From Paenibacillus sp. FSL R5-0766 (GTDB lineage Bacteria; Bacillota; Bacilli; Paenibacillales; Paenibacillaceae), in assembly GCF_037971845.1 (NCBI RefSeq), contig NZ_CP150227.1, forward strand, positions 6,937,615 through 7,001,614: a stretch of DNA of 64,000 nt, in the 5' to 3' direction. Position 1 is the first letter of the stretch. Each line of letters starts with the position of its first letter. Shown in pieces: positions 1 to 8,040 of this stretch. Under the pieces are notes generated by a model that saw only the letters and a list, made by a program, of their open reading frames with translations, did no database searches and was not told the origin of the DNA. The position numbers and the translations under genes were made by a program.

Positions 1-1
1 G

Positions 2-241
2 CTGAAGCAGTTGGATGAAGATGTACAAATGCCTGCCAAAAACAAAGGTGAGCTGTTTAAAGGTACTAACAAAATTTTGCTACGGATTAAAAAAAGCCTT
101 CCTGAAGGTCACACATTCGAGCAATTCAAGGAAAAACTGCAAAAGACACGTCTGGATATTTATGATACTTACGAGGGCGACAAAGATGCTGAATTCGACT
201 CCTGGCTCCATGGAATTTGGGAGACACTAGGTAGAAGATAA
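2..241 (+). CDS. Hypothetical protein, 3' part (gene enters from left edge)
   Basis: The frame is open from the first bases of the window to a TAA at 239-241, so the gene probably begins upstream; internal TTG (11) and ATG (26) codons are possible starts but no clear Shine-Dalgarno sequence is visible. About 79 residues can be seen. They are highly charged, with a basic lysine-rich centre and an acidic segment (TYEGDKDAEF) near the end, and no signal peptide or membrane segment. I do not recognise the family. It is followed by a good intrinsic terminator at 272-305, which supports a real transcript on this strand. Confidence 0.5.
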   Translation: MKQLDEDVQMPAKNKGELFKGTNKILLRIKKSLPEGHTFEQFKEKLQKTRLDIYDTYEGDKDAEFDSWLHGIWETLGRR

Positions 242-271
242 CCGCCGTTCACCGTATAATAACTGAGTACA

Positions 272-305
272 AAGCCACTTCAAAATAATGGAGTGGCTTC
301 TTTAT
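272..305 (+). terminator. Intrinsic terminator after the leftmost gene
   Basis: The 8-bp perfect stem AAGCCACT (272-279) / AGTGGCTT (292-299) is followed by a T-rich tail (TTTATTT). It lies 30 bp after the stop codon of the partial plus-strand gene. Confidence 0.75.
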
Positions 306-376
306 TTCTTCAGGCTCATCTCCATCAGATATGAGTTATTTTTTTCTAAAAAGTTGCTGCGGTCAAACTGATCTGA

Positions 377-423
377 CAAAAAAACGCCCTGTCTACTGAT
401 TCTTAAAGATCAGTAAACAAAGC
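377..423 (-). terminator. Intrinsic terminator of the aldehyde dehydrogenase transcript
   Basis: Read on the minus strand, a 15-bp stem (arms at 409-423 and 386-400, with three G-U pairs and the rest Watson-Crick) is followed directly by a run of seven T. It lies just downstream of the stop codon at 461 and should end the two-gene 3065-461 transcript. Confidence 0.8.
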
Positions 424-460
424 GCAAAGTTAGAGCCTTTTTGAACAACCTCTATACCTT

Positions 461-1951
461 TTATTCGGGTATATAAGGAAGATCCAGTGTCTTCGGAACG
501 TTGATGACATGCTTTTCTGTATAAGTGCGGATACCTTCCACGCCGTATTCACGGCCAATACCGGATTGCTTAACCCCACCGAAAGGGAACCGAACGTCGA
601 GACCCTGCACAGCAGCTGTATTGATCATTGTCGTTCCAGCTTCGAGTTGACGTGCGACGGAGATGGCATCCTCTTCTTTCCCCCACACAGAACTCGTCAA
701 TCCATATATGCTTTCATTGTGTAGATGAATAACCTGCTCTTCATCGTCAAATGGAAGAATCGGAACCGTAGGGCCAAACTGTTCCTCCACTACAATCGGA
801 TCATGAACATCGCAACCCAAAACAAGCGTAGGTTGTAGGTAGTAACCTTGTTCAAACAGCTTCTGATCAAGAATTTGACCGAGAGGGATGACCTTAGCTC
901 CGCGCTTTTGCGCATCTTCAACCAAACCAAGCACGACATTTTTCTGCTTCAGGTTATTAACCGGACCTACTGTCGTATTCGAATCAAATGGATCACCAAT
1001 TCGAATCCAGCGATTAGCCGCCTCTATATATTTTTCTACAAACTCATCATAAATAGAACGGTGTACATACACACGTTTGGCGATCATACAGATCTGGCCT
1101 GCAGTCAAGAAATTAGAAATGACAATCCGGCGCATGGCTCGCTCATCATGAACATCAAAGCTTTCCAAGAAGATAGCCGCATCATTACCACCAAGCTCAA
1201 GCGTCATATCTTTAATCGTTTCCGAAGCCGCTTTAATAATATGCTTAGCTGTTGCGGTTCCACCTGTAAAGGCGATTTTAGTAACAAGAGGATTACTAGT
1301 CAGTTCAACGCCCACATCCGCATCACCATGGACCACATTGATCACACCAGCCGGGAACTCACTCGCAATAATCTCTGCTACCTTCGCTGCCGCCAGTGGC
1401 GCATATGGGCTTGGTTTAAGCACAATCGTGTTGCCCGCAAGTAAGGCAGGAGCAATCTTAATGGTAGATAAAGCAATGGGATAGTTCCATGGACTAATCG
1501 CTGCCACCACACCAATGGGATCATAGGTTAGAATCGTTTTACCATTCTCATGCTCTTTAATCTCTTCCTGTAGAGCCGATTTGGCTTCATTACAAGCAAA
1601 CTCCATCCACATTAACGAAACATAAATTTCACCGTGTGCATCATACAGGGGCTTGCCATGCTCTCTAGACAGCAAATGTACAATTTCATTCTCAGCTGCT
1701 CTAATCTTCTCGATCGCCTTGCGCATCATCATAATGCGTTCATCAATGGGGGTCTGCTTCCATGTTTTAAAAGCCCCTGCCGCCGCTTCAATCGCTTCAA
1801 CGGCTTGTTCTTTCGTAGTGACAGGGAAATAACCTACGATCTCAGTTGGGTTTGTCGGATTCTCTTTTGCTACCTGCGAAAGGGATTTTACATTCTGACC
1901 ATTAATGAACGCTTCAACTATAATTGTCTCTTGGTCTGCTTGGATCGTCAT
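461..1951 (-). CDS. NAD(P)-dependent aldehyde dehydrogenase family protein
   Basis: This 496-aa protein has the normal length of the ALDH superfamily and should oxidise an aldehyde to the acid with NAD(P)+. Visible family motifs in order: PWNYP near residue 155 (oxyanion/coenzyme loop), KPSPYAP, the FTGGTATAK Rossmann turn, LELGGND (general-base glutamate), TAGQICMIAKR (catalytic cysteine), and EEQFGPTVPILPF plus the PFGGVKQSGIGREYG tail. The closest general pattern is the succinate-semialdehyde/betaine-type branch, but the substrate cannot be assigned. The ATG start has a strong AAAGGAGGGG Shine-Dalgarno sequence. The gene begins 28 bp after the MetE-like gene, so the two are probably co-transcribed. 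Confidence 0.9.
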   Translation of the reverse strand: MTIQADQETIIVEAFINGQNVKSLSQVAKENPTNPTEIVGYFPVTTKEQAVEAIEAAAGAFKTWKQTPIDERIMMMRKAIEKIRAAENEIVHLLSREHGKPLYDAHGEIYVSLMWMEFACNEAKSALQEEIKEHENGKTILTYDPIGVVAAISPWNYPIALSTIKIAPALLAGNTIVLKPSPYAPLAAAKVAEIIASEFPAGVINVVHGDADVGVELTSNPLVTKIAFTGGTATAKHIIKAASETIKDMTLELGGNDAAIFLESFDVHDERAMRRIVISNFLTAGQICMIAKRVYVHRSIYDEFVEKYIEAANRWIRIGDPFDSNTTVGPVNNLKQKNVVLGLVEDAQKRGAKVIPLGQILDQKLFEQGYYLQPTLVLGCDVHDPIVVEEQFGPTVPILPFDDEEQVIHLHNESIYGLTSSVWGKEEDAISVARQLEAGTTMINTAAVQGLDVRFPFGGVKQSGIGREYGVEGIRTYTEKHVINVPKTLDLPYIPE

Positions 1952-1979
1952 TTTACATCCCCTCCTTTAATTAAATGGA

Positions 1980-3065
1980 TTAATTCCAAACTTCTTCTGC
2001 AATTTCCTTCACATAACGAAGTTTACGCCATTGTTGTTCTTCCGTTAAAATATTGCCTTCTTCTGTAGATGAAAAGCCACATTGTGGACTCAAGCAAAGT
2101 TGCTCAAGTGGTACATAGGTTGCCGCCTCTGCAATCCGAGCTTTAATTTGTTCTTTATCCTCTAACTCGCCTGTTTTTGATGTGAGTAAACCAAGCACGA
2201 TTTTCAAATCTTTTCGATTCACATACTTTAATGGCTCGAACCCACCTGAGCGCTCATCATCAAATTCTAAAAATAATCCATCTACGTTTAAGCCTCCAAA
2301 GATAACTTCAGAAGCGTACTCGTAACCACCCGTTGAGAAATAATTCGATTTATAGTTACCACGACAAATATGCATCGTCACAACTAAATCCGCAGGTTTA
2401 TGAGCCAATGTTTCGTTAATCATTCGCTGCATCGTTTTCAACTCTTCTGCCGGTTCCAAACCTTTGGCACGCAGCTTATCGTGACCAGCTTCTGAGAATA
2501 GGTCCGCCCAAGCTGTATCATCTAATTGCAAGTATCGACATCCCGCATCATAGAAGGCTTGAATTGCTTTTTGATACGCCGCAATCGTATCCTGAAGGAA
2601 TTGCTCTCGGTCCGTATAGATATTAGCGTCATTCTCCAATCGATATAGAAGCATGTTAGGACTTGGAATCGTCTGTTTCGCCACAGCGTCACCTGCATGC
2701 TTTTTCAAAAACTCAAAATCCTGAACAAAGGGATGACTCGAGAAATCAACTTTACCAACAACACGAATCCCACCCTTGCGCGTTTGCATATTATGGAATT
2801 TCGGTCCGTCTATTTGCTCATACAACTCTACGCCATCCAAGCCGCCCAGAAAATCAAAATGCCACCAGCTTCTGCGGAATTCACCATCCGTAACTGCCAA
2901 TACGCCATTTTCCTTTTGCTTTTCAATAATTCGTATAATCTCTTTATCTTCCACAGCTCTTAATTCCTCATATGTGATGTTGCCTGATTTATATTGTTCA
3001 CGTGCCTGACTTAAATCTGCAGGACGTAGAAAGCTACCTACATGATCATTACGAAATGGTATCAT
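1980..3065 (-). CDS. Cobalamin-independent methionine synthase-like methyltransferase (YxjG/YxjH type)
   Basis: This 361-aa protein corresponds to the C-terminal catalytic half of MetE, as in the Bacillus YxjG/YxjH proteins. Family knowledge implies methyl transfer to homocysteine or a related thiol. The Zn ligands expected of the family are present: His and Cys in VVTMHICRGN, Glu in LFLEFDDERSGG and Cys in LSPQCGFSS. The N-terminus RNDHVGSFLRP is typical. The start ATG has GAAGGAG upstream. B. subtilis homologues are S-box regulated, but I see no SAM riboswitch in the 350 bp upstream here. It is the first gene of a probable pair with the aldehyde dehydrogenase. The methyl donor is not identifiable. 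Confidence 0.88.
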   Translation of the reverse strand: MIPFRNDHVGSFLRPADLSQAREQYKSGNITYEELRAVEDKEIIRIIEKQKENGVLAVTDGEFRRSWWHFDFLGGLDGVELYEQIDGPKFHNMQTRKGGIRVVGKVDFSSHPFVQDFEFLKKHAGDAVAKQTIPSPNMLLYRLENDANIYTDREQFLQDTIAAYQKAIQAFYDAGCRYLQLDDTAWADLFSEAGHDKLRAKGLEPAEELKTMQRMINETLAHKPADLVVTMHICRGNYKSNYFSTGGYEYASEVIFGGLNVDGLFLEFDDERSGGFEPLKYVNRKDLKIVLGLLTSKTGELEDKEQIKARIAEAATYVPLEQLCLSPQCGFSSTEEGNILTEEQQWRKLRYVKEIAEEVWN

Positions 3066-3284
3066 AACTATTTCTCCTTCTAACTTTTTGGTTCACTGAG
3101 TATAGCATGATTGGAAAGATAGTATGTTATATGAAAAAAACATGGCTGGTTATAGCTTTTAACAATAGCTAAAGCCTCAAAAGGCAAAAAACACAACCTC
3201 ATAGGGTAGTGATGTGGTTTAGCTTTTAGCAATACCAATTTAGCCTAACATCTGCCTTCCTATCTCTGCCATTACATTTATTCC

Positions 3285-3407
3285 CTATATGTCTCGGCAG
3301 TCTCGTGCCCTTGCTGAAAAAAATTGAATTCGTTCTTCAATCTCCTTGAGTTTCAATTCTTCCTGTTTGATTCGACTCACAACTTCACTAACTTACTTCT
3401 TCGTCAT
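3285..3407 (-). pseudogene. Possible decayed small ORF in the left flank of the island
   Basis: On the minus strand an ATG at 3407 opens MTKK, then an in-frame TAA, then about 34 codons (VSEVVSRIKQEE..., strongly helical and rich in E/K/R) to a TAG at 3285. The composition looks like coding sequence interrupted by one nonsense change. I do not recognise a family, and chance is possible in such a short stretch. Its position at the border between the metabolic genes and the defence operon would fit a remnant of mobile DNA. Confidence 0.25.
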
Positions 3408-3429
3408 AACATTCCGCACCCTCTCTTAG

Positions 3430-3466
3430 AAAATAAAAATAGCCATTTCCGCAAGTGGAAAAGGCT
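3430..3466 (-). terminator. Possible intrinsic terminator
   Basis: The imperfect stem TAGCC-TTTCC / GGAAA-GGCTA (3440-3466) is followed on the minus strand by TTTTTATTTT. It is a second hairpin downstream of the rnlB gene, 170 bp beyond the stronger one at 3631-3672. Confidence 0.5.
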
Positions 3467-3630
3467 ACAAGTTTGAAGGTTTTGTAAGGTTTATAAGTTT
3501 ACGTTTATAGTTTACAGTCAATTACCTGTTACTGTAAACCCCAGATTTTATTTTTTGCATAACGATGATGCACCTAATAACAATCTGCAAAAAATCATTA
3601 ATATAAGTCCCCCCCTTAACGCGCTTCACA

Positions 3631-3672
3631 AAAAAAGCACCTGAATACACAAAAACTGTGTTCAAGTGCTTT
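3631..3672 (-). terminator. Terminator of the RNase HI-rnlA-rnlB operon
   Basis: A near-perfect stem (AAAGCAC..TGAA..CAC at 3634-3650 against GTGTTCAAGTGCTTT at 3658-3672) is followed on the minus strand by a run of seven T. It lies 140 bp downstream of the rnlB stop. The rest of the 3066-3811 gap is AT-rich and shows no other convincing gene. Confidence 0.75.
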
Positions 3673-3811
3673 ATTATATATAATCTAAGTTTTGTAAGTT
3701 TGAAGGGAAATTACTCTTTTTGATACATTTAAATTTTTTACACAATCCTTGCTCGCCGTCAGACATAATGCCTAGCGTCCTATTGTGTGACTCAACAAGC
3801 GAGTCAATACA

Positions 3812-4186
3812 TTAAATTGGAATTCCCATGCTAATCATTTTCTTTTGTTGGGAATTTAATACCGAATTATCTAAGAAGACATTATTTTGTTTTAGATACT
3901 CACATGAGATTTTCCTTAAATTATTTTTTTTATCTATTTTCAAGACATTAAATAAATAGATACTTTTTTGCTCGCCATCATAGCATGCTTCGATGAAACG
4001 CTCCGAATTATTACCCATATTCAAAAGCAAATCAAAAACAACCTTAAAATTATTCATGTTAGATTTTGAATTTAACTCAGTGGTAATATCCATTAAATGT
4101 GTAAGTGGCGTTTCAAATGATGTGGAAAGTACGAGATATTCATAGTCATCACAACCCAACTGTAATAATTCGTAACCTTTCATCAT
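3812..4186 (-). CDS. rnlB: RnlB-family antitoxin
   Basis: The 124-aa length nearly equals E. coli RnlB (123 aa). From memory of that protein, three blocks align: LSTSFETPLTHLMDITTEL with the E. coli ATGFENPLSSVNEIETKL block, VVFDLLLNMGNNSERF with ILFDLLCANGPEWNRF, and LDNSVLNSQQKKMISM with LEASVLSPDDVRQVLSM. In the E. coli system RnlB binds and blocks the RnlA endoribonuclease; loss of the unstable antitoxin after phage infection frees the toxin. There are two adjacent ATG codons (4186 and 4183) behind AAGGAGGGG; the second has the better spacing. It is the last gene of the operon, 59 bp after rnlA. The family call is firm, the activity inferred. Confidence 0.85.
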   Translation of the reverse strand: MMKGYELLQLGCDDYEYLVLSTSFETPLTHLMDITTELNSKSNMNNFKVVFDLLLNMGNNSERFIEACYDGEQKSIYLFNVLKIDKKNNLRKISCEYLKQNNVFLDNSVLNSQQKKMISMGIPI

Positions 4187-4245
4187 TATCCCCTCCTTAC
4201 CGGGTAATCAAATTATTATAACACAGTTTATTTTCAAAATATACG

Positions 4246-5298
4246 CTATACAGTATAGTATAGGTCAATAATGGAAAATGCGTCTTTTATGAGTCCTTTT
4301 GCTTCCCCTAAATTTTCAATTATTCTGGTATCGTCATAATGTATATTTTGATCTGCCCAATGAAATAATTTATGGCGTTGGTTTTGGTAAAAATTATAAG
4401 CATCTTCAAGATTTCCTACCTTATGCGTGTTATTTATTTGATTAGAATAATCCTCATCTAATCTATATCTTCCCCTAGTAGGGTCACGTTTAAACATATT
4501 GAAGCTACTGTTGGGGCCTAAAGGAATATTATAAGAATACAATGCAATTTTTAAGTGACCTTCAACTGCCCTAAGTGCTGGAAATAAAAGGTGTGAATAT
4601 TCAAACATATCCCCATGCAGCTGTAAATTATATATCCCTTGATGGAGAACCTTTTTAAACTTATTACCATGTTTATCATATGACAATGGGAAATAGTACT
4701 CATATTGTGCTTCAACATCTGACTTTTTTACATCAACTTTATAGTTATCATTAAAGGTCTTTGGTAATTCATCTAAATCAATAAGTTCAGTTATACATAC
4801 GACTGCCTCGTTATATAATAAAAGTGGTCTACCTTGTATCATTACGGTCTTAGTTTGATAACGATGAATGACCAAGTTTTCATCATATATTCCAGTAAAG
4901 CGAAAGCTACCATCTGTATGATTACAATAATCTCTGGTATACTCACTTATCTTTAGTAATTCAATAACAGCTAAAAAATCATCCTCTTCAATGTTTTTCA
5001 CAACAAACCACTGGTTATTAGAAGTTCCCATTGAACATTCCGGGTCTTCTTTAATAAAATTAGCTAATTCTTCTTTAAATTCATTAGATTTACCACTTGA
5101 TAAATCAATAGAAGTACCTCCTTTACTTAGAAATTGAAAATCAATATATGTATCGCACTCTCCACTAATATATAGTCGTCTTCTCGTTCCACCAAAAGAT
5201 TCGAAAGGTGCAAGGGTACAAATCAAACCTTTTACCCTCAAGAACTTATCAATAGAACAATGTATTTTATCTCTATTTAAGTTGAGATTCCTAAACAA
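4246..5298 (-). CDS. rnlA: RnlA-family HEPN endoribonuclease toxin (RNase LS type)
   Basis: RnlA-type toxins are HEPN RNases that degrade mRNA and abort phage growth. With the start chosen here the protein is 350 aa (E. coli RnlA is 357). The N-terminal RNLNLNRDKI matches the E. coli KNLNLVRANI. The middle holds IQGRPLLLYN (E. coli IQGRPLSCYR) and LLFPALRAVEGHLK (E. coli LLYPELRTIEGVLK). The C-terminal HEPN domain carries the RxxxxH motif RHKLFH and ends IIDLYYTV. Catalytic residues expected from RnlA (Glu, Arg, His) are E246, R308 and H313 in this numbering. An ATG at 5325 is in frame, but CAGGAGGAAATTATA lies just before a TTG at 5298, so TTG is the likelier start; it overlaps the RNase HI gene by 8 nt, suggesting translational coupling. 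Confidence 0.88.
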   Translation of the reverse strand: MFRNLNLNRDKIHCSIDKFLRVKGLICTLAPFESFGGTRRRLYISGECDTYIDFQFLSKGGTSIDLSSGKSNEFKEELANFIKEDPECSMGTSNNQWFVVKNIEEDDFLAVIELLKISEYTRDYCNHTDGSFRFTGIYDENLVIHRYQTKTVMIQGRPLLLYNEAVVCITELIDLDELPKTFNDNYKVDVKKSDVEAQYEYYFPLSYDKHGNKFKKVLHQGIYNLQLHGDMFEYSHLLFPALRAVEGHLKIALYSYNIPLGPNSSFNMFKRDPTRGRYRLDEDYSNQINNTHKVGNLEDAYNFYQNQRHKLFHWADQNIHYDDTRIIENLGEAKGLIKDAFSIIDLYYTV

Positions 5299-6244
5299 TA
5301 TAATTTCCTCCTGATTTACTGACATATAATATCAATTTCTGACTGTCACCGTTTTTAACTTTTATGTTCATAGTTATTTTGAGATCCCAATTTTCCCATT
5401 CTAATTGTATTTCCAGATCCTCAATTTCGTTTATTTTATGACCGGTTTCTCTCCAGATGTTCTTTGCAAACTTTCTTAGCTTACCTTCAGTTATTTCTAC
5501 CCCATTGTAAATAAAAGAAAACTTATTCTTCAGGTTATCGTTCTCTGCCATAATTGAATAAAAAAGTTCTAATTCCTTGGTCTTTTGAGAAATACCCATA
5601 CTAGATACTACTGAATTGTTATTTATATATTTTTGAATAGCACTTTTAGCCAATACATCCGCTTCTTCATTGTAACGAACACCAGTATGTGCTGCCACTT
5701 TCACAAATTCAATTTTGATACCTTGTCTATACTTTTTTATAAATTCAATATATCCCTTAGTACCTTTCTTATTTGCCCTCCAATCCCCACTAGCCCATTT
5801 AGCAATACCTTCATAATCATGGTAAATTGTAATATTCTTATGATTATTATTACTAGCCCATTCAATAGCTTTCATAGCACCTGTTAACTCACCCGCTACA
5901 TTCCATAACTCGATTAAATCAACATCATTTCCTACATCGGACAATTTTTCGATTTTATCTCCGTCAATCATTATACAGCCATAAGAGTATAGGGAATTTT
6001 CTTTTGAATAACTTCCATCGACATATGCCCTTAATGTTTTAGTTACATTTACGTCGGCATCTTCTTTTACCGATACCGATTCACCGGCACTAGTTGAAAA
6101 CCCTAAATATTCGTTAGCTTCCTCAAGCGTTGAAAACCCCTTATATTCAGCATTACTATGTCCTTCAACCTGCTTTTTGCATTCGGTCCAACTATTATAA
6201 ATGCCTGCTTTCTTCCCGTTTCTCACTGCATAGTATTTTGCAAT
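5291..6244 (-). CDS. RNase HI with N-terminal viroplasmin (hybrid-binding) domain and C-terminal extension
   Basis: Domain 1 (about residues 1-47, KYYAVRNGKKAGIYNSW onward) is a caulimovirus viroplasmin/RNase H1 N-terminal fold that binds RNA:DNA hybrids. Domain 2 (about 70-205) is RNase HI with all four acidic residues: D in YVDGSY, E in AGELTGAMKA, D in ITIYHDYEG, D in YNEEADVLAKSA, and the His of VAAHTG. About 100 residues of unknown function follow. A GTG at 6226 would cut off the conserved KYYAV strand and has no Shine-Dalgarno sequence. GGTGGTGA at 6251-6258 is correctly spaced for an ATT at 6244, and no ATG, GTG or TTG exists between the upstream stop and 6226. I therefore choose ATT. 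It is the first gene of the rnlAB operon and probably supplies the RNase HI cofactor that RnlA requires in E. coli. Confidence 0.85.
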   Translation of the reverse strand: MAKYYAVRNGKKAGIYNSWTECKKQVEGHSNAEYKGFSTLEEANEYLGFSTSAGESVSVKEDADVNVTKTLRAYVDGSYSKENSLYSYGCIMIDGDKIEKLSDVGNDVDLIELWNVAGELTGAMKAIEWASNNNHKNITIYHDYEGIAKWASGDWRANKKGTKGYIEFIKKYRQGIKIEFVKVAAHTGVRYNEEADVLAKSAIQKYINNNSVVSSMGISQKTKELELFYSIMAENDNLKNKFSFIYNGVEITEGKLRKFAKNIWRETGHKINEIEDLEIQLEWENWDLKITMNIKVKNGDSQKLILYVSKSGGNYIV

Positions 6245-6278
6245 AATAGATCACCACCATATTTGGACTAAACATATT

Positions 6279-6308
6279 ATATAAGAGAAACTGAATTATA
6301 TTTGTCAA
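6279..6308 (-). promoter_or_regulatory. Sigma-A promoter of the RNase HI-rnlAB operon
   Basis: On the minus strand TTGACA (6308-6303) is separated by 18 nt from TTATAT (6284-6279), giving a start site about 25 bp before the ATT start. The 388 bp from here to the TPR gene at 6697 are AT-rich and show no convincing gene. Confidence 0.65.
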
Positions 6309-6696
6309 ATATTGTCGAACATTTATTTAAATTTAGCAATTATGTACATAATTAAAAAAAAGTGAACTTACCTTTTCGGAAGTTTATTAGTTTACAATCT
6401 ATCGATTATGGCGTAAAGACTAGTTTAGTCATAATTCATCCCCTCAACACTACTTTAGTACTATCAATCTATGATAGACTGGATATATGTGGATATGTAA
6501 TCGAACTGCCTATATTTCCATACATAAACAAAAAAACTGTAATTGACTAATTGAGTTCAAGATAGTTTAGGTGCCGCAGTTTCAAACTCAAAGTTGGCTG
6601 TAATCCAAAAGTCTGTAGAGAACAAAATAATTAATGTCGTCATAGCGCTTCAAGATTAACCAAAATACTGAGTACTCGAACTGGAGCTAAGTAAAC

Positions 6697-8001
6697 ATGA
6701 CTACTACGAGTGAACTTAAACAACAGGCAAATAATTTTCGTAAATCGGGCAATTTAATAGATGCGCTTCATATCTATAGAACCTTATGGGGAGAAAGCTC
6801 TGACAAATTTGATGGCGCGGGTTTTCTACACTGTCTTAGAAAATTAAAGTTATTTGATGAAGCTTTACCTCTAGCGGATGAACTTTTATTAAAATATAAA
6901 GATTTCAATTGGTGTAAAATTGAAATCATTTGGACATATATAGAGGGCAAACTAGAGCAGTTCGGAGAAAAAGAGCCTTTAGATAACGTGTTACAAGTGG
7001 CTACTAAAATTTTAAGCTTACAACCTGAGGATATTGCTTTAAGGAAAGTGGTTTTTTCTACATTGAAATTCGCAAAAAAAACAAACAAATGGGATATTAT
7101 TAATGAATGGGTATCTAAAGTTGACCCCTCATTATTAAGTAAAAATCCAATACTAGAGAATAAGCGAGAAGGTTGGAGCTATTATACACTTTGGTATAAC
7201 TATAAAATTAATGCACTAATCAAATTAAGTCAGTATTCTCAAGCTATAGAATTAATAAATTTACTTTTACCGGAAATTCCACGTGGGCAACAAAAATTCT
7301 TCATTAGACTTGAAGCACTAACCTACTATCTTATTGGAGAATATGATAAAGCAGAAATAATCTATAGCAATTTGTGTAAGCATCCCAAAACCGATTGGTG
7401 GCTATTACATGAATATGCAAAAGTACTTAAAAATACAGGTAATTCAACTAATGCATTGTTATTAATGTATCAAGCTGCTGCAAGTAACCCTAGAATTGAA
7501 TCTATGGTGACACTTTTTCTAGACATAAGTACCCTTTCCAAAGAAAACAACAACCTTGAAAATTCCAGAAATCATTTATATTTAACTCTCTATGTTAGAG
7601 AAAAACAGGAATGGAAAATCACAGAAGAATTACTTTCTCAGATAAATGACCTCAATAAGGAAATAGGTAATGATAGTAAGCCCAAGAGCCTATTCGAGGC
7701 TTTAAAATTATGTAGAGAGGTATGGAATTCTACTTCTAGTAGCAATTCAATTGTAAATAATACTATTCCTACTAATCCTAAAAAAATAGATCTTATTGGT
7801 AATGTACGGATTGGCAAAAATGAAAAGCCTTTTTGTTTTATATATTTACCGAACAGCGAAGCTATTTTTTGTTATAAATCAGAATTACCTTCCAGTATAA
7901 AGGAGAATGATACTGTAGTATTTGATAGTATACGCTCGTTTGATAAAAAGAAAAATACTCAGTCATGGAAGGCGATAAATGTTCGATTGCAGAAAATATA
8001 A
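6697..8001 (+). CDS. TPR-repeat protein with C-terminal OB/cold-shock-like domain
   Basis: This 434-aa protein has no signal peptide or membrane segment. Residues about 1-330 are helical repeats of TPR type (for example FRKSGNLIDALHIYRTLWG, YYLIGEYDKAEIIYSNL, YAKVLKNTGNSTNALLLMYQAA). A polar linker of about 30 residues rich in Ser/Asn/Thr follows. The last 65 residues (GNVRIGKNEKPFCFIYLPN to the end) read as a five-stranded OB fold of cold-shock/S1 kind, suggesting nucleic-acid binding. The start has GGAG 10 nt upstream. It is divergent from the RNase HI-rnlAB operon and shares its AT-rich composition, so it was probably acquired with the island. Its precise function is unknown; a partner or sensor in phage defence is only a guess. 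Confidence 0.7.
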   Translation: MTTTSELKQQANNFRKSGNLIDALHIYRTLWGESSDKFDGAGFLHCLRKLKLFDEALPLADELLLKYKDFNWCKIEIIWTYIEGKLEQFGEKEPLDNVLQVATKILSLQPEDIALRKVVFSTLKFAKKTNKWDIINEWVSKVDPSLLSKNPILENKREGWSYYTLWYNYKINALIKLSQYSQAIELINLLLPEIPRGQQKFFIRLEALTYYLIGEYDKAEIIYSNLCKHPKTDWWLLHEYAKVLKNTGNSTNALLLMYQAAASNPRIESMVTLFLDISTLSKENNNLENSRNHLYLTLYVREKQEWKITEELLSQINDLNKEIGNDSKPKSLFEALKLCREVWNSTSSSNSIVNNTIPTNPKKIDLIGNVRIGKNEKPFCFIYLPNSEAIFCYKSELPSSIKENDTVVFDSIRSFDKKKNTQSWKAINVRLQKI

Positions 8002-8005
8002 ACTA

Positions 8006-8040
8006 AAAGTAACACCCGTTTGTTAGACGGATGTTGCTTT
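8006..8040 (+). terminator. Terminator of the TPR-OB gene
   Basis: A stem of about 13 bp (AAAGTAACACCCGT 8006-8019 / ACGGATGTTGCTTT 8027-8040) starts 5 bp after the stop codon and ends in TTT followed by AAAAAG. The U-tract is short, but the position is right. The 8041-8200 spacer holds another imperfect hairpin at 8143-8180 without a U-tract. Confidence 0.65.

Noticed and set aside
3066..3430. SAM riboswitch upstream of the MetE-like gene
   Set aside because: Expected from B. subtilis yxjG/yxjH, but no S-box core (CTTATCAAGAGAGG-like) is present on the minus strand.
6362..6550. 62-aa plus-strand frame between RNase HI and the TPR gene
   Set aside because: No Shine-Dalgarno sequence, AT-rich random composition, no recognisable motif.
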